A stretch of 42,078 nt of DNA from Alphaproteobacteria bacterium (GTDB lineage Bacteria; Pseudomonadota; Alphaproteobacteria; UBA2966; CAIVPW01). Location: contig CANKGV010000021.1 in assembly GCA_947481575.1 (NCBI GenBank), forward strand, positions 1 through 42,078, given 5' to 3'. Shown in pieces: positions 24,999 through 33,782 of the stretch. Both the position numbers and the translations under genes were made by a program. Within the stretch, counting starts at the first letter, position 1; every line of letters starts with the position of its first letter. The notes beneath the pieces are model-generated. The model was given only the letters and a program-made list of their open reading frames with translations, searched no databases and was not told the origin of the DNA.

Positions 24999-26351
24999 AT
25001 GCGCATCGCGATGATCGGTACGGGGTATGTGGGTCTGGTTTCCGGGGCATGCTTCTCGGAGTTTGGGCACCACGTCACCTGCATTGACAAGGACGCGAGC
25101 AAGATCGCCGCCTTGCGCAAGGGCATCATGCCCATCTTCGAGCCTCGCCTGGACGATTTGGTGACCACCAATGCCCGCGCGGGCCGGCTGGAGTTTTCGA
25201 CCGAACTGCCGGGCCCCGTGGCGGAAGCCGATTTGGTCTTCATCGCCGTGGGCACGCCCAGCCGCCGCGGCGACGGCTATGCCGACCTTTCTTACGTGTT
25301 CGCGGCGGCCGAGGAACTCGCTCCCGCTCTGCGCGACTACACGGTGGTCGTCACCAAATCGACGGTCCCGGTGGGAACTGGCCGAAAGGTGCAGGCGATC
25401 ATTGTGGGCAAGGCGCCGCGCGCCGATTTCGACATCGCATCCAACCCGGAATTCCTGCGCGAGGGATCGGCCATCGATGATTTCATGCGTCCTGACCGCG
25501 TTGTCGTGGGCGCGGAAACCGAGCGCGCGCGTACCGTATTGCGCGAGGTCTACCGGCCCCTGTTCCTCAACGAAACGCCGGTCGTGACGACAACGCTGGA
25601 GTCTGCCGAACTGGCGAAGTACGCCGCAAATGCATTCCTCGCCGCCAAGGTGATGTTCATCAACGAGATCGCCGATATTTGCGAGCAGACCGGGGCGGAT
25701 GTGCAGGATGTCGCCAAGGCTATGGGCCTCGACCGCCGAATCGGGTCCAAGTTCCTGCACGCGGGTCCCGGATACGGCGGAAGCTGTTTCCCTAAGGACA
25801 CCCGCGCATTGCAGCACCAGGCGCGCGATGCGGGGGCTCCGTCCAGCCTCGTCGAGGCCGTTGTCGAGGCCAATGAGCGGCGCAAAGTGAAGATGGTGCA
25901 GAAGGTCATCCAGGCCTGCGGCGGCACCGTCGAGGGCAAGACCGTGGGCGTCCTCGGTCTGACCTTCAAGCCTAACACCGACGATATGCGCGAAGCGCCG
26001 AGCTTGGTTATCGTTCCGGAACTGCAAAAGGCCGGCGCCAAGATTCGCGCGTACGATCCGGAGGGCATGAAGGAAGGCAAGTCCCTGCTGCCCGGGGTCA
26101 CGTGGTGCTCAGACGCATACGATGCCATGGACGGGGCGGATGCAGCGTTGCTCCTCACGGAATGGAACCAATTTCGGGGGCTCGACTTGGTCCGCGTGAA
26201 GGCCTTGCTGCGTAGTCCGGTGTTCGTTGATCTGCGCAACGTCTACCGGTCCGACGAGATGGCGGCAGCGGGATTCATCTACGCCTCCATTGGCAGAGCA
26301 ACAACGATGGCCCCCAAGCGCCCAGTGAGCGCCGTAGCGGGGCGCGGGTAG
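24999..26351 (+). CDS. ugd: UDP-glucose 6-dehydrogenase
   Basis: The enzyme (450 aa) oxidises UDP-glucose twice with NAD+ to UDP-glucuronate. The N-terminal NAD motif is MIGTGYVGLVSGACFSEFGHHV. The catalytic cysteine is C263 in GYGGSCFPKDTRAL. KSTVPVGTG and NPEFLREGSAIDDFMRPDRVV are family signatures, and the C-terminal domain (VGVLGLTFKPNTDDMREAPS) binds UDP. The last 15 residues after residue 435 are a variable basic tail. It lies between galU and pgm with very short gaps. Confidence 0.97.
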   Translation: MRIAMIGTGYVGLVSGACFSEFGHHVTCIDKDASKIAALRKGIMPIFEPRLDDLVTTNARAGRLEFSTELPGPVAEADLVFIAVGTPSRRGDGYADLSYVFAAAEELAPALRDYTVVVTKSTVPVGTGRKVQAIIVGKAPRADFDIASNPEFLREGSAIDDFMRPDRVVVGAETERARTVLREVYRPLFLNETPVVTTTLESAELAKYAANAFLAAKVMFINEIADICEQTGADVQDVAKAMGLDRRIGSKFLHAGPGYGGSCFPKDTRALQHQARDAGAPSSLVEAVVEANERRKVKMVQKVIQACGGTVEGKTVGVLGLTFKPNTDDMREAPSLVIVPELQKAGAKIRAYDPEGMKEGKSLLPGVTWCSDAYDAMDGADAALLLTEWNQFRGLDLVRVKALLRSPVFVDLRNVYRSDEMAAAGFIYASIGRATTMAPKRPVSAVAGRG

Positions 26352-26356
26352 GATCA

Positions 26357-27742
26357 ATGGCCGGGCACAAATTCCATCACACGGTTCTGCGCGAATACGA
26401 CATCCGCGGGACCGTTGGGCAAACCCTCAGCGCGTTAGACGCCCACGCGATCGGCCGGGCGTTTGGCACACTGGTGGTGCGCGAAGGCAAGGGGCCGAAA
26501 GTCGTATGCGTCGGCTACGATGGCCGGCTGTCTTCGCCTGAACTGGAAGCGGGCTTGGTCCGCGGATTGACCGAGTCGGGTGTCGATGTCGTTCGGATCG
26601 GCCTCGGTCCTACGCCCATGCTGTACTTCTCGGTGTTCCACCTGAAGGCCGGTGGCGGAATCATGGTGACCGGATCACACAACCCGAAGGATCAAAACGG
26701 GTTCAAGTTCATGTTTGGAACCCATTCGTTCTTCGGCGAAGACATCACGCGCCTAGGCAAGCTTGCGAGCGCCGGCGACTATGTCAGCGGTGCGGGTACG
26801 GCAAAGGAAGTACGAGTCAACGAAGCCTACGTGGATACGCTGGCGGCGGCGCTGCCGAAGGGCATCAGTCTCGGGACCGTGGCCTGGGACCCGGGCAATG
26901 GCGCGGCGGGCGAGGTGCTGCAAGCCCTAGTGCGCAAGCTGCCTGGGAAGCACGTACTGATCAACGAGAAGATCGACGGGCACTTTCCAGCTCATCATCC
27001 AGACCCCACGGTCGCGGAAAACCTGGTCCAGTTGCAGGATCTGGTGAAGGCCAACAAAGCAGTCGTTGGGATCGGCTTGGATGGCGACGGCGACCGCATC
27101 GGTGTTGTCGATGACCAGACCGGCATTCTGTGGGCGGACATGCTACTGGCGTTGCTGGCTCGGGAAGTCCTAGCCGCGCGCCCCGGCGCCCAAGTGATCG
27201 CGGACGTGAAATCCAGCAGCGTGCTGTTCGACGAAATCACGCGTCTCGGCGGCAAGCCGCTGATGTGGAAGACGGGTCATGCCCTGATCAAATCTAAGAT
27301 GGCCGAGCTAAACGCGCCGCTAGCGGGCGAGCTCTCGGGACACATCTTTTTTGCTGACAGGTACTTCGGGTACGACGATGCACTCTATGCAGCAATTCGC
27401 TTGTTGTCGTTGCTCGGGACGGCCGGGAAACCGCTCTCGCGCATCCGCAGCGAGTTGCCGGGCCTGGTCAACACCCCCGAGCTGCGCTTCTTCTGCGCCG
27501 AGGAACGCAAGTTTGCCGTGGTGGACGAAGTGCGCGACCGCCTCAAGGCCAAGGGTGCCAAGGTCTCCGACATCGATGGTGTGCGCGTGACCACGGCGGA
27601 CGGCTGGTGGCTATTGCGGGCGTCAAACACCCAAGCAGCGCTCATCGCCCGGGCCGAGGCGAAGGATCAACCGGCGCTCGTCCGCCTGCGGATGGAAGTG
27701 AGCCGTGAACTGGGGCTGAGCGGGGTCAAACTCCCCGACTAG
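26357..27742 (+). CDS. pgmG: Phosphoglucomutase/phosphomannomutase (PgmG/AlgC type)
   Basis: The protein (461 aa) belongs to the alpha-D-phosphohexomutases. The phosphoserine loop GGIMVTGSHNPKDQNGFK places the catalytic serine at S107; GIGLDGDGDRIGVVDD is the metal-binding loop; GELSGHIFFADRYFGYDDA is the sugar-binding loop; and the C-terminal RASNTQAALIARAEA binds phosphate. Members convert glucose-6-P to glucose-1-P and mannose-6-P to mannose-1-P. GTAGGA precedes the ATG. Its product glucose-1-P feeds galU two genes upstream. The gene ends one base before the converging dacC stop. Confidence 0.92.
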   Translation: MAGHKFHHTVLREYDIRGTVGQTLSALDAHAIGRAFGTLVVREGKGPKVVCVGYDGRLSSPELEAGLVRGLTESGVDVVRIGLGPTPMLYFSVFHLKAGGGIMVTGSHNPKDQNGFKFMFGTHSFFGEDITRLGKLASAGDYVSGAGTAKEVRVNEAYVDTLAAALPKGISLGTVAWDPGNGAAGEVLQALVRKLPGKHVLINEKIDGHFPAHHPDPTVAENLVQLQDLVKANKAVVGIGLDGDGDRIGVVDDQTGILWADMLLALLAREVLAARPGAQVIADVKSSSVLFDEITRLGGKPLMWKTGHALIKSKMAELNAPLAGELSGHIFFADRYFGYDDALYAAIRLLSLLGTAGKPLSRIRSELPGLVNTPELRFFCAEERKFAVVDEVRDRLKAKGAKVSDIDGVRVTTADGWWLLRASNTQAALIARAEAKDQPALVRLRMEVSRELGLSGVKLPD

Positions 27743-27743
27743 T

Positions 27744-29075
27744 TCAGCGCGGGAGCAGAAGCTTCCTAACTTCAGTGATTGGATCGAATGCGCCAGGCGG
27801 TAGAGCGGCCGCAGTGGTGATGTCGCCGTCGGTGCCGACCTCGGCTAACTCCGCCGTCTGGGTGTCCGGCGCGACAGTCACGCAGGAGATGCCCCTGGTA
27901 CCCAGGACACGGCACGCATCGCGGGCGTCGGCCTCGTTGAATCCTCCCAGTCGAGCGCGGTAGATCGGGTCCTTGGTCGATGTGCCGGGCAGGATCACCG
28001 GCGCATGCTGAGCGCCGTTGGGTAGCGCTCGCGTGGCCTGCAGCAACTGATCCTCAGCTCCGGTGTAGTCGCGGTAGGCGCCCACCTGGACTGCCCAGCC
28101 GCCGCGCGTTGGGGGGGGAGGGGCAGCATTGGCCATGATCGTCCCGGGCTTGGCCGGAGCGCTCGGTGCTGCCGCGGGAACCGGGGCTTTTGCTGCCGTC
28201 GTCGTCGGCATCTTTGCGGCCGGTGCCTGCGCGGTCGTTGTGTTCGGCTTTGTCCCCGGCTTCTCGTTCAGCGCCAGCTTCTGAAACGCTTGGTCGAACA
28301 ATTGCGTCATGCTTTGGTCGCGCGCCCGCGGGGAATTCTCCCCCAGCACTACACCGACCAATCGGACTCTTCCCCGCACCGCCGATGCCGTCAGGTTGTA
28401 GCCGCTAGCGGCGACGTACCCCGTCTTCAGCCCATCCGCGCCGGGGTAGTTGCCCAGCATACCATTGTGATTGTTGTAGGTGGTCCCCCTGTAGGTGAAC
28501 TTCGGCACCGAGAAGTAGGGGTAATACTGGGGAAAGTCGCGGATGAGGGACTGACCAAGCCGCGCCAGATCATAGGCCGTTGAGACCTGTTCCTTGTCGT
28601 TAAGGCCCGAGGCGTTCTTGAAGGTCGTGTGCGCCATGCCGATTTGGCGGGCGCGTTTGGTCATCGAAGCCGCGAAGGCGCTTTCGGTACCGCCCTGGGC
28701 CTCGGCAAGCACCACGGCGGCATCATTGGCTGACTGCGTTACCAGCGCCATGATCGCGTCTTTCACCGTGATTGTTTCACCAGCCCGCAGGCCTAGTTTC
28801 GTCGGCACTTGCGCCGCTGCGTGGCGCGATACCGGCAACTGCTGCTCAGGTTTAAGTTTGCCGAATTTCATCGACTCGAACGTCATGTACAGCGTCATCA
28901 TCTTCGCCAAGGAAGCAGGTGGACGCCGTAGGTCGATGTTGTCGGAGTACAGGATTGCGCCGGTGTCGGCGCGGATCACGATTGCGGCCGCCGGACCATC
29001 GGCGAGGGCCGGCGTTACCGCCGCCATCGTCGCCACGACCAGCGCGCCAGCTAACCAGCGAACGAGATTCGTCAC
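27744..29075 (-). CDS. dacC: D-alanyl-D-alanine carboxypeptidase (PBP5/6 type) with C-terminal SPOR domain
   Basis: A periplasmic low-molecular-weight penicillin-binding protein that trims the terminal D-alanine from peptidoglycan stems. It has an N-terminal signal peptide (RWLAGALVVATMAAVTPALA), the SxxK motif ASLAKMM, the SxN motif QSANDAAVVLAE and the KTG motif DGLKTGYVAASGYN. A Thr/Ala/Pro-rich linker leads to a SPOR domain (GWAVQVGAYRDYTGAEDQL onward), which binds denuded glycan at division sites. The start GTG at 29075 has GGGGGA upstream; a GTG at 29093 would add six residues. The SPOR fusion is common in alphaproteobacteria. Confidence 0.92.
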   Translation of the reverse strand: MTNLVRWLAGALVVATMAAVTPALADGPAAAIVIRADTGAILYSDNIDLRRPPASLAKMMTLYMTFESMKFGKLKPEQQLPVSRHAAAQVPTKLGLRAGETITVKDAIMALVTQSANDAAVVLAEAQGGTESAFAASMTKRARQIGMAHTTFKNASGLNDKEQVSTAYDLARLGQSLIRDFPQYYPYFSVPKFTYRGTTYNNHNGMLGNYPGADGLKTGYVAASGYNLTASAVRGRVRLVGVVLGENSPRARDQSMTQLFDQAFQKLALNEKPGTKPNTTTAQAPAAKMPTTTAAKAPVPAAAPSAPAKPGTIMANAAPPPPTRGGWAVQVGAYRDYTGAEDQLLQATRALPNGAQHAPVILPGTSTKDPIYRARLGGFNEADARDACRVLGTRGISCVTVAPDTQTAELAEVGTDGDITTAAALPPGAFDPITEVRKLLLPR

Positions 29076-29274
29076 GCGCGTCCCCCATGGCACGGCCGCA
29101 CAACGCAGACGAGCGGAGAATCCTTATACGGTGCAACGCAGCGGATAGGAATCCCCCTTGTGCGATCTACTAGGGGTCGAGTGTGCCGTGCCGGCGTGAA
29201 CGAACCGTAAAGGCCGAAACTGGCACAATCCCGCCGTCTGGGTTGCTTGTCCCGCCGCGAGAGTTCAGCGTAGT

Positions 29275-29303
29275 GTTGAAGAACCGGTGTAGAGCCCTAG
29301 TTA
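29275..29303 (+). promoter_or_regulatory. Candidate heat-shock (sigma32) promoter of clpS-clpA
   Basis: GTTGAA (29275-29280), a 14-nt spacer and CCCTAGTTA (29295-29303) match the sigma32 pattern CTTGAA-N13-15-CCCCATTTA at 5 of 6 and 7 of 9 positions. It lies about 85 bp before the clpS start. The rest of the 312-bp gap 29076-29387 should also hold the dacC promoter; I see only a TATAAG on the minus strand near 29122-29128 with no good -35, and no other feature. Confidence 0.5.
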
Positions 29304-29387
29304 CATGGCTTGGCCTGGATTGCAGGCGGAGCCGCGCGCGGGCAGTGAAGACGACCGATGAATCAGTTCCGAGTTTCCGGAGCGCGA

Positions 29388-29720
29388 ATGAGCCGTAGAC
29401 CGGAGAAGCCGGGGGAACCGATTGGCCCTTCGGTTGGGATCGCGACCCGGACGCGACCCAAGACGAAGAAGCCGGACATGTACAAGGTCCTGCTTCTGAA
29501 CGACGATTACACGCCCATGGAATTCGTCGTCCAAATTATCCAGGACGTCTTCCACCGGGACCGCGATGCGGCAACGCGGATCATGTTGCACGTGCATCAA
29601 AAGGGGGTCGGAGTCTGCGGCGTCTATACGTACGAGGTTGCTGAAACAAAAGTGGCGCGGGTCGTCGAACTCGCCCGCCAAAACCAGCATCCACTGCAGT
29701 GCACAATGGAGAGAGAGTAA
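29388..29720 (+). CDS. clpS: ATP-dependent Clp protease adaptor ClpS
   Basis: ClpS (110 aa) binds the N-terminal domain of ClpA and delivers N-degron substrates. After a disordered N-terminus the core [59 protein letters not shown] contains the [10 protein letters not shown] segment that forms the N-degron pocket and the HVHQKG signature. The ATG at 29388 has GGAG 5 nt upstream; an ATG at 29358 would add ten residues. The stop directly abuts the clpA GTG. Confidence 0.95.
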   Translation: MSRRPEKPGEPIGPSVGIATRTRPKTKKPDMYKVLLLNDDYTPMEFVVQIIQDVFHRDRDAATRIMLHVHQKGVGVCGVYTYEVAETKVARVVELARQNQHPLQCTMERE

Positions 29721-32054
29721 GTGCCCGGATTTTCCAGTCAGCTCGAACGGAGTCTCCATCGCGCCCTGACGCTCGCTAACGAGCGTCACCACGAGTATGC
29801 GACCTTGGAGCACTTGTTGCTGGCCCTCACCGAGGACTCGGATGCGGTGGCGGTACTCAACGCATGCAACGTGGAACTCGATACCCTGCGAAAGGAACTT
29901 TCCGGCTACCTGGACGACCAACTGCCCAATCTGGTGGTCGATAGCGTTGAAGATGCGCGCCCCACTGCGGGCTTCCAGCGCGTGATTCAGCGCGCCCTGA
30001 TTCACGTGCAGTCGTCCGGGCGCGAGGAAGTCACTGGCGCCAACGTGCTCGTCGCGATGTTCTCGGAACGGGAGTCCCATGCGGTCTATTTCCTGCAACA
30101 GCAGGACATGACCCGCCTGGACGCGGTCAGCTACATCTCCCATGGCATTGCCAAGGCGCCCGGAGCAACGGCCGAGCGGCCGGTGCGCGGTGCGGCCGAA
30201 GAGGACGCGGGCGAAGAGGAGTCGCGCGGCCGGCGCGGCGCCGAAGCCCTTAGCACCTATTGCGTCGACCTCAACCGCAAGGCTGCTGCGGGCAAGATCG
30301 ATCCGTTGATCGGCCGTGAGAACGAGGTGGATCGCACCATCCAGATCCTCTGCCGCCGCCACAAGAACAACCCGTTATTTGTCGGCGATCCGGGCGTTGG
30401 CAAGACCGCCATCGCCGAAGGACTGGCGCTGCGCATCACCAAGGGCGAAGTACCGGAAGTGCTGCGCGATGCCCGCATCTACAGCCTCGACATGGGGTCG
30501 CTCCTTGCCGGTACCCGTTACCGTGGCGATTTCGAGGAACGAGTGAAGGCCGTCCTCACTGAACTGGAGAACGACGAAGACGCGATCCTGTTCATCGACG
30601 AGATCCACACCATCATCGGCGCGGGCGCGACGTCTGGTGGAGCGATGGATGCGTCGAACCTGCTGAAGCCGGCGCTCGCGAACGGCGGGCTGCGGTGCAT
30701 CGGATCGACCACCTATAAGGAATACCGCACGGTGTTCGAGAAGGACCGCGCCCTTGCGCGTCGGTTCCAGAAGATCGACGTTGCGGAGCCGTCCATTGAG
30801 GACGCCATCAAGATTCTCAAAGGCCTGAAGCCGTACTTCGAGGAATACCACCACGTCCGCTACACCGGCGACGCGATCCGCACCGCGGTGGAGCTTTCGG
30901 CGCGCTACATCAACGACCGCAAGCTGCCGGACAAGGCGATCGATGTGATCGACGAAGTCGGCGCAGCGGAGATGCTCAAGCCAGAGAACAAGCGCCGCAA
31001 GACCATCGGTCAGAAGGAAGTGGAGGCGGTCATCGCCAAGATGGCGCGCATTCCGCCGAAATCGGTCAGCCGTGACGATAAGGAAGTGCTGAAGACGCTG
31101 GAGCGCGATCTTAAGGCGGTGGTGTTCGGTCAGGACAAGGCCATCGAGGCGCTGTCGAGTTCTATTAAGCTCGCGCGTGCGGGTCTGCGCGAGCCCGAGA
31201 AGCCGATTGGCTGCTACTTGTTTTCCGGCCCTACGGGCGTTGGCAAGACCGAGGTCGCGCGCCAGTTGGCGAATACGCTCGGAGTCGAGTTGATCCGGTT
31301 CGACATGTCCGAGTACATGGAGCGCCACTCGGTATCGCGCCTGATTGGCGCGCCGCCGGGCTATGTCGGATTCGACCAAGGTGGCCTGATGACCGATCAG
31401 GTGGATCAGCACCCCCATGCCGTATTGCTGCTCGATGAAATCGAGAAGGCCCACCCGGATGTGTTCAACCTGCTCCTGCAGGTCATGGACCATGGCAAGC
31501 TGACCGACAACAACGGCAAGAGCGTCGACTTCCGCAGCATCATTCTGGTGATGACGACCAATGCTGGTGCCAGCGAACTGCACAAGCAGGCAATTGGGTT
31601 CGAGCGAGGCCTAAAGTCCGACGAGGACACCGAGGCGATCAATCGTATGTTCACGCCGGAGTTCCGCAACCGCCTGGACTCGATTATCGGCTTCTCCCAC
31701 TTGCCGATCGAAGTGGTGGCTCGTGTGGTCGAGAAGTTCATTCTTCAACTCGAAGCGCAACTCCACGATCGCAACGTCAGCATCGAGATGTCGGATGCTG
31801 CTCGTGCCTGGATCGCCGAAAAGGGCTTCGACAAGCTATATGGCGCCCGCCCCATGGGCCGGTTCATTCAGGAGCACGTGAAGAAGCCGCTCGCCGAGGA
31901 ACTCCTGTTCGGCAAGCTGGAAAAGGGCGGCCACGTCGTTATCGACCTGAAGGACGGCAAGCTCGACTTCGGCCTCACCGCCGATGGCGCCGCCAAGAAG
32001 CCGGGCGCGGAAGACGAGGCCGATACGGGCAAGGTCCCCGTGTTCGCTGATTAG
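29721..32054 (+). CDS. clpA: ATP-dependent Clp protease ATP-binding subunit ClpA
   Basis: ClpA (777 aa) is the AAA+ unfoldase that feeds proteins to ClpP. The N domain (residues 1-145) carries the ClpS-binding surface. The first AAA+ module has Walker [10 protein letters not shown] at 222-230 and [12 protein letters not shown]; the second has GPTGVGKTE at 503-511 and [16 protein letters not shown]. The IGF tripeptide at 625-627 is the ClpP-docking loop. An acidic linker ([16 protein letters not shown]) separates the N domain from module 1. The GTG start immediately follows the clpS stop, and GGAGAGAG in clpS is the ribosome site. clpP is not in the window. Confidence 0.98.
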   Translation: MPGFSSQLERSLHRALTLANERHHEYATLEHLLLALTEDSDAVAVLNACNVELDTLRKELSGYLDDQLPNLVVDSVEDARPTAGFQRVIQRALIHVQSSGREEVTGANVLVAMFSERESHAVYFLQQQDMTRLDAVSYISHGIAKAPGATAERPVRGAAEEDAGEEESRGRRGAEALSTYCVDLNRKAAAGKIDPLIGRENEVDRTIQILCRRHKNNPLFVGDPGVGKTAIAEGLALRITKGEVPEVLRDARIYSLDMGSLLAGTRYRGDFEERVKAVLTELENDEDAILFIDEIHTIIGAGATSGGAMDASNLLKPALANGGLRCIGSTTYKEYRTVFEKDRALARRFQKIDVAEPSIEDAIKILKGLKPYFEEYHHVRYTGDAIRTAVELSARYINDRKLPDKAIDVIDEVGAAEMLKPENKRRKTIGQKEVEAVIAKMARIPPKSVSRDDKEVLKTLERDLKAVVFGQDKAIEALSSSIKLARAGLREPEKPIGCYLFSGPTGVGKTEVARQLANTLGVELIRFDMSEYMERHSVSRLIGAPPGYVGFDQGGLMTDQVDQHPHAVLLLDEIEKAHPDVFNLLLQVMDHGKLTDNNGKSVDFRSIILVMTTNAGASELHKQAIGFERGLKSDEDTEAINRMFTPEFRNRLDSIIGFSHLPIEVVARVVEKFILQLEAQLHDRNVSIEMSDAARAWIAEKGFDKLYGARPMGRFIQEHVKKPLAEELLFGKLEKGGHVVIDLKDGKLDFGLTADGAAKKPGAEDEADTGKVPVFAD

Positions 32055-32084
32055 GCTTCCGTTCCCGATTCGGGATCAGTTTGG

Positions 32085-32118
32085 GGGCCCGCCGGTGCAT
32101 GCCGGCGGGCCCTTCTGT
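32085..32118 (+). terminator. Strong intrinsic terminator after clpA
   Basis: GGGCCCGCCGG (32085-32095) pairs perfectly with CCGGCGGGCCC (32102-32112) around a 6-nt loop and is followed by TTCTGTT. It lies 30 bp after the clpA stop. The T-run is interrupted, but the 11-bp GC stem is strong. A smaller stem (CCCGA/TCGGG near 32064-32074) precedes it. Confidence 0.8.
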
Positions 32119-32134
32119 TGGTTAGAAGCCGGTA

Positions 32135-32356
32135 CTACCGGTCCGCGGTCTGGCAGGGGAAGGCGGCGCCAGCCTTGAGACCGAGTTTGGCGAACACGAT
32201 GGCCGCCGGGCAGAAGCCCGTGAGGGCGGCCTGCATCATGTTGAGCCCGGCAAAGGCGGCGAGGAACAGCCAGTACGGACTGGCGAGCCATGCGAGCGCG
32301 AGGCTGAGCAGGACCATGGTTCCGGCAAAGGCGAACACTGCGCGATCGACGTTCAC
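32135..32356 (-). CDS. DUF2892 small membrane protein
   Basis: A 73-residue protein with two hydrophobic segments (about residues 7-25 and 28-48) and the family motif ALTGFCPAAIVFAKLGLK. DUF2892 segments are also found as the membrane part of the rhodanese YgaP. Two cysteines are present, one in the GFCP motif and one near the C-terminus. It starts with GTG and has AGGAG 8 nt upstream. It diverges from an ArsR-family regulator whose cysteine layout points to sulfur sensing, and YgaP/YgaV give the same pairing, which suggests a link to persulfide or sulfide handling. Confidence 0.8.
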   Translation of the reverse strand: MNVDRAVFAFAGTMVLLSLALAWLASPYWLFLAAFAGLNMMQAALTGFCPAAIVFAKLGLKAGAAFPCQTADR

Positions 32357-32413
32357 TGGGGATACTCCTGGTGAAGCTGGGTTGCTGCTGGCGGCACTGC
32401 GCCGCCCTGATGT

Positions 32414-32442
32414 TGACTATATGTTAGTGAGTACGTATATAC
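32414..32442 (+). promoter_or_regulatory. Sigma70 promoter of the arsR-RND operon
   Basis: TTGACT (32414-32419), a 17-nt spacer and TATATA (32437-32442) form a near-consensus promoter in a locally AT-rich stretch that contrasts with the GC-rich surroundings. Transcription is predicted near 32449, on or beside the first possible arsR ATG. Confidence 0.75.
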
Positions 32443-32444
32443 GC
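32435..32444. promoter_or_regulatory. Candidate ArsR operator over the -10 box
   Basis: CGTATATACG is a perfect 10-bp palindrome covering the -10 hexamer. It lies between outer inverted arms CTATAT (32418-32423) and ATATAG (32454-32459). ArsR-family repressors bind such AT-rich dyads, so binding here would block the promoter and could also affect the divergent DUF2892 gene. Confidence 0.5.
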
Positions 32445-32469
32445 AACTATGAATATAGATATTGCTAAG

Positions 32470-32793
32470 ATGACGCAGGCTTCCGACGCCGCGAGCGATC
32501 TGCTCAAGGCGTTGGCGAACCGGAACCGCCTGTTGATCATCTGCCAGTTGAGTGAGCGCGAACGGTCGGTGGGTGAAATCGCCGGGCTGCTTCAGGTTCG
32601 GGATTCAACCGTCTCCCAGCACCTGGCGCTGTTGCGCAAGGACGGCTTGGTGCGTAGCCGCCGCGACGGGCAGACCGTGTGGTACTCGATCGCCAGCGCC
32701 GCGGCCCGCGAACTGGTTCTGACGCTGTACCGGGTCTATTGCCAAGGCACGGGGCGCGGCGAAACCCTTGGCGAGCAGGGGAGCAGGGCATGA
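32470..32793 (+). CDS. ArsR-family repressor with BigR/SqrR-like cysteine pair
   Basis: A winged-helix dimeric repressor, 107 aa from the ATG at 32470 or 114 aa from an ATG at 32449. The DNA-binding part is RSVGEIAGLLQVRDSTVSQHLALLRKDGLVRSRRDGQTVWYSI. The ELCVCDL metal site of arsenic sensors is absent. Instead there is one cysteine in RLLIICQL and one in YRVYCQG, 66 residues apart (C32 and C98 in 114-aa numbering), the layout of the persulfide sensors BigR, SqrR and YgaV. The stop overlaps the adaptor ATG (ATGA). Start choice is open, because 32449 coincides with the predicted transcription start and neither has a ribosome site. Confidence 0.9.
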   Translation: MTQASDAASDLLKALANRNRLLIICQLSERERSVGEIAGLLQVRDSTVSQHLALLRKDGLVRSRRDGQTVWYSIASAAARELVLTLYRVYCQGTGRGETLGEQGSRA

Positions 32794-33782
32794 AGCGCAA
32801 GGCTTGGTTCGTCGTCGCGGCTCTCGCATTGCTGAGCGGCGGTGCGATCGCCGACGATACATTCACTGTGGCGCCGACGGTGATCGCCGACGAGAAGGCT
32901 GTGTTTGCCACGGTCCAGAGCGTCAACGTGGCCGAGGCGCGTGCCCGTATCGGCGGGACGGTCGCGCGGCTCACGGTCCGCGAAGGGGACCGGGTGACCC
33001 AGGGCCAAGTGCTGGCCAGCGTCGGCGATGAAAAGATCGCACTGCAGATCCGTTCTTTGGACGCGCAAATCGCGGGCCTCGACGCGGCCTTGGCCCAGGC
33101 CCAGACGGATCTGGCCCTCGCGGAGAAGCTATTCGCCGGCGGCACGGTGCCGCGCGCGCGCCTCGACGAGGCCCGTACGGCCGTTACGGTCGCCACCAAC
33201 GCACAACGCTCCCGCGTCGCAGAGCGCTCGGTCGTCGCCCAGCAGCTGGTTGAGGGCAACGTATTGGCCCCGGCAGCGGGCCGCGTGCTGAAGGTTCCGG
33301 TCCGGGCAGGGGCCGTGGTCATGGCCGGTGAGCCTATCGCGTTGATCGCCGAACAGGACTTTGTCGTGCGGCTTGAGGTGCCGGAGCGCCACGCGCGCTT
33401 CCTCAAGGCGGGGGATCCTGTGCGCATCGACGGTGAGGAACTTGGAGAAGCCGATCCACGCTTCGGCACCATTCGTCTCGTGTATCCGCAGATCGAGGAC
33501 GGCCGCGTCACTGTCGATGCGGTCGTCGCCGGGCTCGGCGACTACTTCGTCGGCGCGCGCATCCGGGTCTGGGTGTCGGCAGGCGAGCACTCGGCGTTCG
33601 TGGTTCCCGTGCGCTTCGTCGCCACCCGCTTTGGGGTCGACTATGTGCGCCTGCAACAGCAGGGCGGCGCCGTGGCCGACGTGCCGGTGCTGCGTGGGCG
33701 TGAACTGGCGGGCGCGGATGCGGCCGGCGGCGTCGAGATCCTTTCCGGGGTAAAGCCTGCCGATCGCTTGGTCGCACCATGA
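32790..33782 (+). CDS. RND efflux periplasmic adaptor (membrane fusion protein)
   Basis: The 330-residue protein bridges an RND pump to an outer-membrane channel. A signal peptide (KAWFVVAALALLSGGAIA) is followed by a biotinyl-lipoyl half (VARLTVREGDRVTQGQVLASVGD), a short helical hairpin (IRSLDAQIAGLDAALAQAQTDLALAEKLFAGG), the second lipoyl half (LVEGNVLAPAAGRVLKVPVRAGAVVMAGE) and beta-barrel domains. No lipobox cysteine is visible. It begins inside the arsR stop and ends inside the pump ATG (ATGA at both ends), so arsR, adaptor and pump are one translationally coupled unit. Confidence 0.92.
   Translation: MKRKAWFVVAALALLSGGAIADDTFTVAPTVIADEKAVFATVQSVNVAEARARIGGTVARLTVREGDRVTQGQVLASVGDEKIALQIRSLDAQIAGLDAALAQAQTDLALAEKLFAGGTVPRARLDEARTAVTVATNAQRSRVAERSVVAQQLVEGNVLAPAAGRVLKVPVRAGAVVMAGEPIALIAEQDFVVRLEVPERHARFLKAGDPVRIDGEELGEADPRFGTIRLVYPQIEDGRVTVDAVVAGLGDYFVGARIRVWVSAGEHSAFVVPVRFVATRFGVDYVRLQQQGGAVADVPVLRGRELAGADAAGGVEILSGVKPADRLVAP

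Noticed and set aside
29183-29398. 71-codon frame in the dacC-clpS gap
   Set aside because: Weak start context, no recognisable product, and it overlaps the predicted clpS promoter and start.
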